Made by a program: the position numbers and the translations under genes. The notes below the pieces were generated by a model. It was not told the DNA's origin. It did not search any database and worked only from the letters and a program-made list of their open reading frames with translations. Shown in pieces: positions 53,061 through 61,203 of a stretch of DNA of 64,000 bases (position 1 is its first letter; each line of letters begins with the position of its first letter). The DNA lies in the NCBI GenBank assembly GCA_934277945.1, contig CAKQWA010000012.1, positions 3,535-67,534 on the forward strand, written 5' to 3'. The DNA is from an uncultured Alphaproteobacteria bacterium. GTDB taxonomy: Bacteria; Pseudomonadota; Alphaproteobacteria; CAAGCB01; CAG-977.

Positions 53061-53898
53061 TTTTCAACTTCAAGGCAAGCGTGTAGACTTCTTTTTTGTT
53101 CGCGTTCAGCGCCTGCGCCACGAACGCCGCCGCGTCCTTGACCGACATGGTTTCAAGCGCCTGTTTCAGCGCGGCTTCCACGTCTTGTTCGCCCGCTTTT
53201 TCCTCCAAGGGCGGCGCGACGACGACGACGAATTCGCCTTTCGGCACGCCGTCTTGCGCGTACAGGTCGAGAATGTCGGAAATTTTGCCGCGCACGGTCT
53301 GCTCGAATTTCTTTGTCAGTTCGCGGCTGACGGAGCAGTCGCGGTCGCCCAGCACCTCTTTCATGTCCGTCAGCGTTTCAATCATGCGTTGCGGGGCTTC
53401 GTAGAAAATCAGCGTCGAAGGCACGTTTTTCAATTCCGAAAGCGTCGTTTTGCGCGCGCTTGATTTCGGCGGCAGAAAGCCCTGAAACAAAAATCGGCGC
53501 GTCGGCAGTCCTGACAGTTGCAGGGCGGTCAGCAGGGCGGAAGCCCCCGGCACAGCGGTGACGTAAATCCCCTCTTTGATGCAGTCGGCGACCAGTTTGT
53601 GACCGGGGTCGGACACCAGCGGCGTGCCCGCGTCGGACACCAGCGCGACCGTTTCGCCTTTTTTCAGCCTTGCCGTCAGCACGGGGCGCATTTTGTCCGC
53701 GTTGTGTTCGTGGTAGTTCGCCATCGGCGTCGAAATCGCGTTCAGGCTCAACAATTTGCCCGTGATTCGCGTGTCTTCGCACGCCACGACGTCCGCGTTT
53801 TTCAGAACGGCGACGGCTCTGGGGGACAAATCGCCCAAATTCCCGATGGGCGTGGCGACCAGATACAGCCCTTTTTCAAAAAAAATACTTTCAGACAT
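53053..53898 (-). CDS. rsmI: 16S rRNA (cytidine-1402-2'-O)-methyltransferase
   Basis: RsmI methylates C1402 in the decoding centre using S-adenosylmethionine. The 281-residue protein has LVATPIGNLGDLSPRA at the start and ACEDTRITGKLL, VSDAGTPLVSDPG and GFLPPKSSARK after it, all family signatures. A GGAG lies five bases before the ATG at 53898; a GTG two codons earlier is possible. It diverges from the LpoA-like gene. Confidence 0.95.
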   Translation of the reverse strand: MSESIFFEKGLYLVATPIGNLGDLSPRAVAVLKNADVVACEDTRITGKLLSLNAISTPMANYHEHNADKMRPVLTARLKKGETVALVSDAGTPLVSDPGHKLVADCIKEGIYVTAVPGASALLTALQLSGLPTRRFLFQGFLPPKSSARKTTLSELKNVPSTLIFYEAPQRMIETLTDMKEVLGDRDCSVSRELTKKFEQTVRGKISDILDLYAQDGVPKGEFVVVVAPPLEEKAGEQDVEAALKQALETMSVKDAAAFVAQALNANKKEVYTLALKLKNG

Positions 53899-53967
53899 TT
53901 GCACTCCGATATATAAACGGGTAAAATAATAACTCTTTTAAAACGATTCGATGTCGGGAGCAATCTT

Positions 53968-55539
53968 TTGCGTATTTTTAAACTGATTTCTTTGTGCGCC
54001 GTGTGTCTGGCGCTGAACGCGTGCAAAACTTTTGAAACGGACAAAAACGTCCTGTTGACGCAGGAGGGAATGGCGTTCGACCAAAAGGGACAGGAAATTC
54101 CGCAGGAACAGCAGACGGTCAAACCCGTCGAAATGATGCGCGTCGGCATGCTGCTTCCCCTGACGGGCAACGCCGCGAAAGTCGGATCGGATTTGAAAAA
54201 CGCCGCGCTGACCGCGCTGTTTGACGCGCCCGACAACCGTTTGGTGCTGCAATTTTACGATACGCTCGGCACGCCGCAGGGCGCGCGCGACGCCGCCGAT
54301 TTGGCGGTCAGACAGGGCTCCGAACTGATCATCGGTCCCGTGTTCGCCAAGGAACTGCGCGCGATGCGTTCCAAAGCGTACAGCGAGGGAATCGGCATCA
54401 TCACGTTTTCGTCCGACCCCACGAACGTGGGAAAGGGCGTGTACACGATCAGCACGCTGACGTCGCAACAGGTCGCGCACATCGTTTCCTACGCCTGTTC
54501 CAAAGGCTATAAGCGGTTCGCGATTTTCGGACCCGACAATTCGGCGGGCGACATGATCGCTCTGGCGGCGAAAGGCGCGGCGGACAAGTGCGGCGGCATG
54601 ATTACGAAAGCGTCGTTCTACAATCCGAAAACGGACAATCTTCTGCCCGTCGTCAGCGCAATCATGCCGAAAATGATTGAAGAACTGGAAAAAGAGCGCG
54701 ATGAGTACGTTCAATCCTTGCAGACGGTTCTGGACGACGATTCGTCCGAAATGAAAACGGTCAAAGTCAAAACGAAAGTCGACGTCGACGGCAAAGAGGA
54801 AATCCAGATGACCGAAAAAACGATGACGGCGGAGGAACTGACCGCGTACATCGAGGAGGTCAAAGCCGAAGAATTGGTGCGCGACCCGTTCGAGTTCGAC
54901 GCGATTCTCGTGCCGGAGGAAAGCAGCCGTTTGCGTTCGTTCGGCGCGCTGTTTTCGTATTTCGACGTGCCGCCCGAAGTCAAAATTCTGGGAACGTCGC
55001 AATGGGCGACCTCGCATCCCGAACGCGAAGCGGGGCTTGTCGGCGGGTGGTTTTCCAGTATGCCGGCAAAGCAATTCAAGGAATTTTCCGACCGTTTTCA
55101 AAAACTGTACGACGAAAAGCCCGCGCGCATCGCCACGCAGGCTTACGACGCGGTGTCTTTGGCGGCGGTTTTGGCGAAAACGGGCGATTTGTCCTATGAT
55201 CAGCTGACGGACGCGGTCGGCTTTCAGGGCAAGGACGGACTGTTCCGCCTGCTTGAAAACGGTTTGTCCGAACGCGGTTTGGCGGTCATGGGCGTTGAAA
55301 AGAAAGGCTTTGTCCTGATTGAGCCCGCGCCCGATTATTTCGACGTCGCGCCCGACATCACGCGCGAAGTGTACATTGAAGATTACCGCCATTCGCCCGA
55401 TTTGATTACAATTCCCGAACCCGAACCGGAAACCGCGCCGGCGGGGGACGAAAACGCGGCGCAGGACGCGGCTCAAACGGCGCAGACGGCGCAACCGTCC
55501 GAAGCCGCCGCGTCGACCGTCACGCCGACAGCGCCGTAA
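53968..55539 (+). CDS. LpoA-like lipoprotein with periplasmic-binding fold
   Basis: LpoA activates the penicillin-binding protein PBP1A from the outer membrane. This 523-residue lipoprotein has lipobox LNAC (Cys near residue 19). A periplasmic-binding-protein-like domain follows (VGMLLPLTGNAAKVGSDLKNAAL, then GPVFAKELRAM), and an acidic Ala/Pro-rich tail. It starts with TTG; no ATG is in frame nearby. The domain is also found in amino-acid binding proteins. The position next to rsmI and yraN supports LpoA. The tail overlaps hemW by 20 bp. Confidence 0.8.
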   Translation: MRIFKLISLCAVCLALNACKTFETDKNVLLTQEGMAFDQKGQEIPQEQQTVKPVEMMRVGMLLPLTGNAAKVGSDLKNAALTALFDAPDNRLVLQFYDTLGTPQGARDAADLAVRQGSELIIGPVFAKELRAMRSKAYSEGIGIITFSSDPTNVGKGVYTISTLTSQQVAHIVSYACSKGYKRFAIFGPDNSAGDMIALAAKGAADKCGGMITKASFYNPKTDNLLPVVSAIMPKMIEELEKERDEYVQSLQTVLDDDSSEMKTVKVKTKVDVDGKEEIQMTEKTMTAEELTAYIEEVKAEELVRDPFEFDAILVPEESSRLRSFGALFSYFDVPPEVKILGTSQWATSHPEREAGLVGGWFSSMPAKQFKEFSDRFQKLYDEKPARIATQAYDAVSLAAVLAKTGDLSYDQLTDAVGFQGKDGLFRLLENGLSERGLAVMGVEKKGFVLIEPAPDYFDVAPDITREVYIEDYRHSPDLITIPEPEPETAPAGDENAAQDAAQTAQTAQPSEAAASTVTPTAP

Positions 55540-56650
55540 TCAGACTGTTCAAAACCAGCACGCCCGAACGCGTCGCGCGGATGCTTTCCCCGTCGTCGCA
55601 CATCAGGTTTTCCGCGCACAATCTTTCAAGCGCGGTCAAATCCAGAAAATCGTTCAAATCGCGCCCGACGACGCTTTTAAACGCCGCGCGCGACACGCCT
55701 TTTTTCAGGCGCAAGCCCGTCAAAAGCAATTCTTCCGCGCGTTCGGCGGCTGTCAGCGTTTCAATTTCCGTTTGCCGTGTTTGAAGCCATAACCGCGCGT
55801 CCGGCACGTCTTTCGTCGCGTAAAAAACGCCGTCCTTTTCGTATCTGCCGCTCGCGCCCGCGCCGATTCCCGCGTATTCGCCGCCCGTCCAATACAAAAG
55901 ATTGTGGCGGCACTCAAAGCCGTCTTTCGCCAAATTCGACACTTCGTAGCGCGTATAGCCCTTTTGCGCCGCCGCGTTTGTAGTCATTTCAAACAGCGCC
56001 GCCGCCGTATCGTCGTCGGGCAGGACGACGTTGCGCTTTTTATAAAAGAAACTGTTTTCTTCCAACGCCAGTTGGTACAAGGACAGATGCGGCAAATCCA
56101 GCGATAAAATTTCTTTCAGCGCGCTTTCCCAGTCTTTGAGCGATTGCTCCGGCAGGGCGTAGATGAAGTCCGCGGACAGATTGTCGAACACGCCGCGCGC
56201 GGCTTGAATCGTGTCAAGCGCTTTTCGCGCGTCGTGCAGCCGTCCCAAAAAACGCAATTCCCTGTCGTTCAGCGATTGCACGCCGACGGACAGGCGGTTG
56301 ACGCCCGCGTCCCTGTATCCGCGCATTTTATCGGCGGTCAGGCTGTCCGGATTGCCTTCTAGCGATATTTCGGCGTCATTCGCCGTTTGCCACAAATTCC
56401 GCACGGTTTGAATGATCGCGCCGATGAATTCGGGCGAGGCGAGCGACGGCGTGCCGCCGCCGAAAAAGATGCTGGACACCGTTTTGCCGGACGTCGCCGC
56501 CGCGTGCTTTTTCAAGGATTTCCGGTACGCGTCCAGCCATTGCGCCTCGTCGATTTCGCGCATCGGGCGGCTGTAAAAATCGCAGTACGGGCATTTCGCG
56601 CGGCAAAACGGAAAGTGGACGTAAACGCCGAATTTGCTCACGAAAGGCAC
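55520..56650 (-). CDS. hemW: HemW heme chaperone (radical SAM)
   Basis: HemW-type proteins share the fold of oxygen-independent coproporphyrinogen oxidase but mainly bind and transfer heme. The 376-residue protein has the radical SAM triad CRAKCPYC near residue 16, FFGGGTPSLASPE and a NLLYWTGGEYAGIGAGA segment. Only a single Cys-triad region is seen, as in HemW. A GTG at 56650 starts the open frame; a GTG at 56641, which overlaps the rdgB stop, may be the true start. Confidence 0.9.
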   Translation of the reverse strand: MPFVSKFGVYVHFPFCRAKCPYCDFYSRPMREIDEAQWLDAYRKSLKKHAAATSGKTVSSIFFGGGTPSLASPEFIGAIIQTVRNLWQTANDAEISLEGNPDSLTADKMRGYRDAGVNRLSVGVQSLNDRELRFLGRLHDARKALDTIQAARGVFDNLSADFIYALPEQSLKDWESALKEILSLDLPHLSLYQLALEENSFFYKKRNVVLPDDDTAAALFEMTTNAAAQKGYTRYEVSNLAKDGFECRHNLLYWTGGEYAGIGAGASGRYEKDGVFYATKDVPDARLWLQTRQTEIETLTAAERAEELLLTGLRLKKGVSRAAFKSVVGRDLNDFLDLTALERLCAENLMCDDGESIRATRSGVLVLNSLITALSA

Positions 56651-57228
56651 TCTTTGACAAACAGAGCGATGGCGCGCGCGCGGTGGCTGATGCCGTTTTT
56701 CAGTTCGTCGGGCAGTTGCGCGAACGAGCGGTCATAGCCGTCCGGCACGAACATCGGGTCGTAGCCGAAGCCGTGCGTCCCCTCTTGCACGGGATAAACC
56801 AGCGTGCCGTCGATGCGCCCCTCGAACACTTCCTCCTGTCCGTCCGGTTTGACCAAAGCCAAAGCGCAGGCATAGTGCGCCGTGCGGTCTTTCGCATCGC
56901 TCAATTCGTCGTTCAGGCATTTCATCGCGTAGGCGAAGCCGTTTTTCTTCGGGTCGTTGTAGCGCGCGGAGTAAATCCCCGGACGGTCGTTCAGCGCGTG
57001 GACGCACAAGCCCGAATCGTCCGCCAGAGCGGGCAGTCCCGACGCTTTCGCCAACGCCCGCGCCTTAATCAGCGCGTTTTGCGCGAACGTGCCGCCGTCC
57101 TCAACGGGTTCGGGATAGCCCCGCGCCGACGCGATTTCAATGCCGTACGGGGCGAGCAGGGCTTCAAATTCCCTGATTTTTCCCTGATTGTGCGTCGCCA
57201 GAATCAGTTTTTTTTCGGTCAGTTTCAT
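56638..57228 (-). CDS. rdgB: RdgB/HAM1 XTP/dITP pyrophosphatase
   Basis: RdgB removes non-canonical purine nucleotides such as XTP and dITP from the pool. The 196-residue protein has ILATHNQGKIREFE near the start, LADDSGLCVHALN and the late GFGYDPMFVPDGY, with the SHRARA tail. ATG at 57228 is one base after the rph stop, the usual rph-rdgB-hemW order. The longer frame lies within rph and is rejected. Confidence 0.95.
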   Translation of the reverse strand: MKLTEKKLILATHNQGKIREFEALLAPYGIEIASARGYPEPVEDGGTFAQNALIKARALAKASGLPALADDSGLCVHALNDRPGIYSARYNDPKKNGFAYAMKCLNDELSDAKDRTAHYACALALVKPDGQEEVFEGRIDGTLVYPVQEGTHGFGYDPMFVPDGYDRSFAQLPDELKNGISHRARAIALFVKECLS

Positions 57229-57229
57229 C

Positions 57230-57958
57230 TTATGCCAATCCCAGCACTTTTTTCTGCATGTCGCGCAGGGCGGCGTTGCCCTTGACCGCCAAAGCGTACA
57301 AAACGTTGAATTCGTCGTAAGAGAACGGCTTTCCTTCCGCCGTGCCCTGAATTTCGACAATGCCGCCTTTGCCCGTGATGACGAAGTTAGAATCCGTTTC
57401 GGCGATCGAATCTTCGTCGTATTCCAAATCCAGCACCGCTTCGCCGTCGACAATGCCGCACGAAATGGCGGACACCGTGTCTTTGACCGGCATGGTGAAC
57501 AGCCCGTTCGCTTTGACCAGATTGTGCAAAGCCTGATACATCGCGACGAATCCGCCCGTCACCGACGCGGTGCGCGTGCCGCCGTCCGCCTGAATGACGT
57601 CGCAGTCGACCTTGACGATGATGTCGGGCATGGCTTTCAAATCGACGACCGCGCGGAGCGACCGCCCGATCAGACGCTGGATTTCCTGCGACCGTCCGCT
57701 TTGTCCCTTTTTGGATTCGCGTTCCATACGCGTGCCCGTCGAACGCGGGAGCATCCCGTATTCCGCCGTAATCCAGCCCCTGTTCTGCCCGCGCATCCAC
57801 GCCGGCATATGCGTGTCGATCGTCGCGGTGCACATGACGTGCGTGTCGCCCATTTTAATCAGGCACGACCCCTCCGCGTATTTGTTCACGCCGGTTTCCA
57901 TCGACACGGGGCGCATTTCGTCGAATTTTCTCAAAGTCCGCATGGCTTGTCCTTTCAA
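57230..57958 (-). CDS. rph: RNase PH
   Basis: RNase PH trims tRNA 3' ends with phosphate. The 242-residue protein has RSTGTRMERESKKGQSGRSQEIQRLIGRSLRA (residues about 70-102), QADGGTRTASVTGGFVA, and the DLEYDEDS motif. It diverges from hrcA with 56 bp between the starts and precedes rdgB and hemW in one run. Confidence 0.96.
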   Translation of the reverse strand: MKGQAMRTLRKFDEMRPVSMETGVNKYAEGSCLIKMGDTHVMCTATIDTHMPAWMRGQNRGWITAEYGMLPRSTGTRMERESKKGQSGRSQEIQRLIGRSLRAVVDLKAMPDIIVKVDCDVIQADGGTRTASVTGGFVAMYQALHNLVKANGLFTMPVKDTVSAISCGIVDGEAVLDLEYDEDSIAETDSNFVITGKGGIVEIQGTAEGKPFSYDEFNVLYALAVKGNAALRDMQKKVLGLA

Positions 57959-57977
57959 ATTAACTTCTTTCGGGTTA

Positions 57978-58006
57978 TTGACGTTTGAAACAAGTATTAC
58001 TACATT
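57978..58006 (+). promoter_or_regulatory. Candidate promoter of hrcA-grpE
   Basis: TTGACG (57978-57983) and TACATT (58001-58006) are separated by 17 bp. If used, transcription would start about two bases before the hrcA ATG at 58015, giving a nearly leaderless message. No CIRCE repeat (TTAGCACTC...GAGTGCTAA) is present. Confidence 0.45.
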
Positions 58007-58014
58007 TATCGACT

Positions 58015-59067
58015 ATGAGTAAGAAAAATACGACATTATCCGCATTAAACGAACGATCGCGCGAAGTTTTCCGCCTGATTGTCGAATCGTATCTGGAAAC
58101 GGGCGCGCCCGTGGGGTCGAAAACGCTGTCGAAATTGATGGTGTCGCCGCTGTCCCCCGCGTCCGTGCGCTCCGTCATGGCGGATTTGGAAGACGCGGGA
58201 CTGCTCGAATCGCCGCACGTTTCGGCGGGCCGCCTGCCCAGCGAAAAGGGGATGCGGCTGTTCGTCGACGGCTTGCTGGAAATCGGCGCGCTGAACGAAA
58301 GCGAAAAAAACGCCATTGAAGCAAAATGCGTCGAAACCGGCGGCTCTCTCGACGCTTTGCTGAACCGCGCGTCCGAAATGCTGTCCGGATTGTCGCAATA
58401 CGCGGGCGTCATCTCCACGCCGAAAAAAGAGGAAGTCTTAAAGCACATCGAATTCGTGCGCTTGAATCCGGCGCGCGCGCTGGTCGTCATGGTCGGCGCG
58501 GACGGCGGCGTCGAAAACAGGCTTGTGGATCTGCCCGCCGGCACCATGCCGTCTTCGCTGGTCGAAGCGTCGAATTATCTGAACGACAATTTGTGCGGTC
58601 TGACGCTGTCGCAGGCGAAAGGAAAAATCGAATCGCAAACGCAAACGTACCGCCGCGAACTGAACGAAGCCGCCGCGAAACTGGTCGAACGGGGCGTCGC
58701 GTCGTGGACGGGCGGCGCGGACGGCGGTTCGCTGATTGTCAAAGGGCGCGCGAATTTGCTCGACGACATTCAGGCGATCGGCGACGTGGCGAAAATCAAA
58801 AAACTCTTTCAAGCGTTGGAAATGCGCGAAAACGCGTCGAAACTTTTGTCTTTGGCGCAATCCGGCACGGGTATGCAGATTTTCATCGGCGCGCAAAACG
58901 AATTGTTTTCTTTGGCGGGAATGACTATGATAACCGCGCCGTACAAGAACAGCCGCGAAGAAATCGTCGGCGCGCTGGGAGTCATCGGTCCCGTGCGTAT
59001 GAATTACGCCCGAATCATTCCGTTGGTGGATTACACCGCCGACGTGGTCAGCAAACTTATCGGTTAG
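58015..59067 (+). CDS. hrcA: Heat-shock repressor HrcA
   Basis: HrcA binds CIRCE operators upstream of groESL or dnaK in many bacteria. The 350-residue protein has an N-terminal winged helix (SREVFRLIVESYLETGAPVGSKTLSK) and a SVRSVMADLEDAGLLESPHVSAGRLPSEKG segment (about residues 45-75). A late EIVGALGVIGPVRMNYARIIPLVDYTA follows. ATG at 58015 is preferred to the TTG ten codons earlier, although no ribosome site is seen for either. It is divergent from rph. Confidence 0.94.
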   Translation: MSKKNTTLSALNERSREVFRLIVESYLETGAPVGSKTLSKLMVSPLSPASVRSVMADLEDAGLLESPHVSAGRLPSEKGMRLFVDGLLEIGALNESEKNAIEAKCVETGGSLDALLNRASEMLSGLSQYAGVISTPKKEEVLKHIEFVRLNPARALVVMVGADGGVENRLVDLPAGTMPSSLVEASNYLNDNLCGLTLSQAKGKIESQTQTYRRELNEAAAKLVERGVASWTGGADGGSLIVKGRANLLDDIQAIGDVAKIKKLFQALEMRENASKLLSLAQSGTGMQIFIGAQNELFSLAGMTMITAPYKNSREEIVGALGVIGPVRMNYARIIPLVDYTADVVSKLIG

Positions 59068-59087
59068 TTTTTTAAGGACATAATCTT

Positions 59088-59747
59088 ATGAGCAGACATC
59101 ATCACAAACAAAACGGCTTCAACGATCAGACGCGGGAAATCGCGCCGGAGGAGGAAGAACGCGTCGTCGACGGGGAAATCGAAGCGGAACCCGAACGGGA
59201 GGAGGCACTGCCCGCGCCGGTCGAAGCCGCGCAGAAAGCCGATGAAGACGCGGAAAAAATCGCCGCTTTGACCGAAGAAGTCGCCAAATTGAAAGATTCC
59301 TACCTGCGCTCGCAGGCGGAAATGGAAAATTTGCGCCGCCGCACCCAGACGGAACTGGAAAAACGCACGAAATACGCGGTGTCCGCTTTCGCGGGCGATT
59401 TGTTGAGCGTCGCCGACAATCTGAAACGCGCGTTGAGCGCCATTCCCGCCGAAGCGATGAACGACGCCGCCGTGAAAAACATTGTCGTCGGTCTGGAAAT
59501 GACTCAAAAGGACTTGTCGCGCGCGCTTGAAAAGAACGGCGTGACGCCGGTCGACAGTCTGGGCAAAGTGTTCGACCCGAACATTCACAAGGTCGTGCAG
59601 GAAGTCGAAGATCCGTCCAAACCCGCCGGCACGATCGTGCAGGAATGGCAGACGGGCTACATGATCGGCGACCGCGTTTTGCGCGAGGCGGTCGTTGTCG
59701 TGTCCAAAGGCGGCGCGCGGGCGCACGAAGTCGATACGACGGCGTGA
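59088..59747 (+). CDS. grpE: GrpE nucleotide-exchange factor
   Basis: GrpE releases ADP from DnaK. The 219-residue protein has an acidic N-terminal third, a coiled coil (LKDSYLRSQAEMENLRRRTQTE) and the beta domain signature NIHKVVQEVEDPSKPAGTIVQEWQTGYMIGDRVLREAVVVVSKGG (residues about 164-208). hrcA precedes it as expected. No dnaK or dnaJ follows; a terminator and an unrelated gene do. Confidence 0.95.
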   Translation: MSRHHHKQNGFNDQTREIAPEEEERVVDGEIEAEPEREEALPAPVEAAQKADEDAEKIAALTEEVAKLKDSYLRSQAEMENLRRRTQTELEKRTKYAVSAFAGDLLSVADNLKRALSAIPAEAMNDAAVKNIVVGLEMTQKDLSRALEKNGVTPVDSLGKVFDPNIHKVVQEVEDPSKPAGTIVQEWQTGYMIGDRVLREAVVVVSKGGARAHEVDTTA

Positions 59748-59766
59748 CAATTTAATAAAAATGTCA

Positions 59767-59805
59767 AAAAAAGCGTTTTTCGGTTCGACAAACGCTTTTT
59801 TTGTT
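59767..59805 (+). terminator. Terminator of hrcA-grpE
   Basis: AAAAGCGTTT and AAACGCTTTT form the stem around a short loop, followed by a T run. It lies about 20 bases after the grpE stop. Confidence 0.8.
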
Positions 59806-59836
59806 TTATGCTCTGATGAGTGTTTTGGGAGTCGTC

Positions 59837-60916
59837 ATGAAACAGCTTATCAGAAGAATCCTTTTTTTGCTTGCGGTGACGGGGCTGTTTTTTTTAAGCC
59901 TGTTTATCAAATCGCCCGAAAAAAATCCCGCCGCTCCGAACGCCGTCAATGCGGCGTATGACGACGCTCCCCTGAAAAAAATATCCGTGAGCAACGAATG
60001 GGGGGCTTTGTCCGCCGCCGTGCTGGGCTCCGCCGATATGCTGACTCACGTCGCTTGCGAGGAATTGGAGGACGGCGAGGCGTGTTCGTTGAAGCGTCTG
60101 TCCGAAACCGACGAACTGATGTTCGACCAACTGAAAGCCGAACTGAAAAACCTTGAAGACGTGATGATGCAAAACGGCGTGACCGTGTTTCAGCACACGC
60201 CCGAAAACATCTCGACGGACGAACTTTTCTACCGCCACGACGCGACGTTCGGCGTGAATTTCCTGTGCGCCCGCTCGCCGCTGCTGATTGCCGGAAACAA
60301 ACTGATTGAAACCGCGCCGACGTTCCCCGAAGCCCTGTCCGCGAAATTTTCGATTCGCAAGGTTTTGCGCTTTTTCCTGCAAACCGATTTGGACACATAT
60401 CTGCTTTCCATGCCCGAACCGTCGCCGGATTTCGCCGCCGATTCGCCTTATTTGAACACGGCGAACGCGCTTGTCGACGGCAAAACCGTGTACGTCGGCG
60501 TGCCGGCGGATTCGCCCTATAACGCGGGCGTCGCTTGGTTGCGCCGCGCCTTGAACGGTGTGTTCGACGTGCGCGAAATCGCCCTGAAAGACGGCGACAG
60601 GCAACTCGATGACGTGCTGGCGTTCATCTCCTCCGACACTCTTTTATATGAAAAGGACGCGTTCGCGAAAGAACTGCCCGCGCCTTTGCGCCGCCGCAAA
60701 CAAATCGCCGTCGCGCCCGAAGACAACGTTTACGGCTTGGGCGACATGGTCGTTTTAAGCCCGAAAAAAATCGTGCTGAACGAAAAAAACGTCAAACTGA
60801 AAGAAATTTTGGAAAAACTGGGCGTGCAGGTCGTCCCCCTGCCGTTCGACGTCATCGGAGCAGCGCAAATCGACCTGCGGTGTCTGTATCTGCCGCTGAT
60901 GCGCGCGGCGAAGTGA
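59837..60916 (+). CDS. Membrane-anchored amidinotransferase-like protein, altered active site
   Basis: The 359-residue protein has an N-terminal membrane anchor or signal (residues about 5-25), then a pentein-fold region resembling arginine:glycine amidinotransferase. Matching pieces are SVSNEWGALSAAVLGSAD, CARSPLLIAGNKLIETAP and the late MVVLSPKKIVLNEKNVKLK and DLRCLYLPLMR. The nucleophile Cys349 is kept. From memory of the human enzyme, the acidic FDAAD motif reads LNTAN (Asn207/Asn210), the His of HIDATF is Gln256, and the Asp of MPRD is Ser. It probably lacks ordinary amidinotransferase activity. Start at 59837 has a GGGAG upstream. Confidence 0.78.
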   Translation: MKQLIRRILFLLAVTGLFFLSLFIKSPEKNPAAPNAVNAAYDDAPLKKISVSNEWGALSAAVLGSADMLTHVACEELEDGEACSLKRLSETDELMFDQLKAELKNLEDVMMQNGVTVFQHTPENISTDELFYRHDATFGVNFLCARSPLLIAGNKLIETAPTFPEALSAKFSIRKVLRFFLQTDLDTYLLSMPEPSPDFAADSPYLNTANALVDGKTVYVGVPADSPYNAGVAWLRRALNGVFDVREIALKDGDRQLDDVLAFISSDTLLYEKDAFAKELPAPLRRRKQIAVAPEDNVYGLGDMVVLSPKKIVLNEKNVKLKEILEKLGVQVVPLPFDVIGAAQIDLRCLYLPLMRAAK

Positions 60917-60950
60917 CCCGCAACGTCCGCGTCCGCCGCTGATGCGCGCG
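60892..60950. repeat. Pair of 16-bp direct repeats at the gene end
   Basis: GCCGCTGATGCGCGCG occurs at 60892-60907 in the last codons of the amidinotransferase-like gene and again at 60935-60950, just past its stop. It may be a small tandem duplication. Confidence 0.6.
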
Positions 60951-61129
60951 CCGGAACGACGTTTGGACAAAAAATGCCTTTTATACAAAAAATCTCCCGC
61001 CGCCGCCCCGCGCCCCGCGCCGCAAAAGTGTCAAAAATGTGACGTAACGGGCGATTTTTCCGCATAACCCGCTGAAAACAAACAAAAGAATCCTTTTTGT
61101 GAAAAATTGCATTTTTTCGCAAAAAAATA

Positions 61130-61158
61130 GTGAAAATTTCTTTAAAAGGCGTTATAGT
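61130..61158 (+). promoter_or_regulatory. Candidate promoter of malQ
   Basis: GTGAAA (61130-61135) and TATAGT (61153-61158) lie 17 bp apart in a strongly AT-rich stretch, about 45 bases before the malQ ATG. The rest of the 60917-61203 gap holds only the repeat noted and GC-rich DNA with no open frame I trust. Confidence 0.5.
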
Positions 61159-61203
61159 ATCTTTAACGTTTAGGTATTCAAACTCTTTTTTTAAGGTGTT
61201 GTC

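Noticed and set aside
57959..58014. A CIRCE operator before hrcA
   Set aside because: No TTAGCACTC or its inverted partner is present in the gap.
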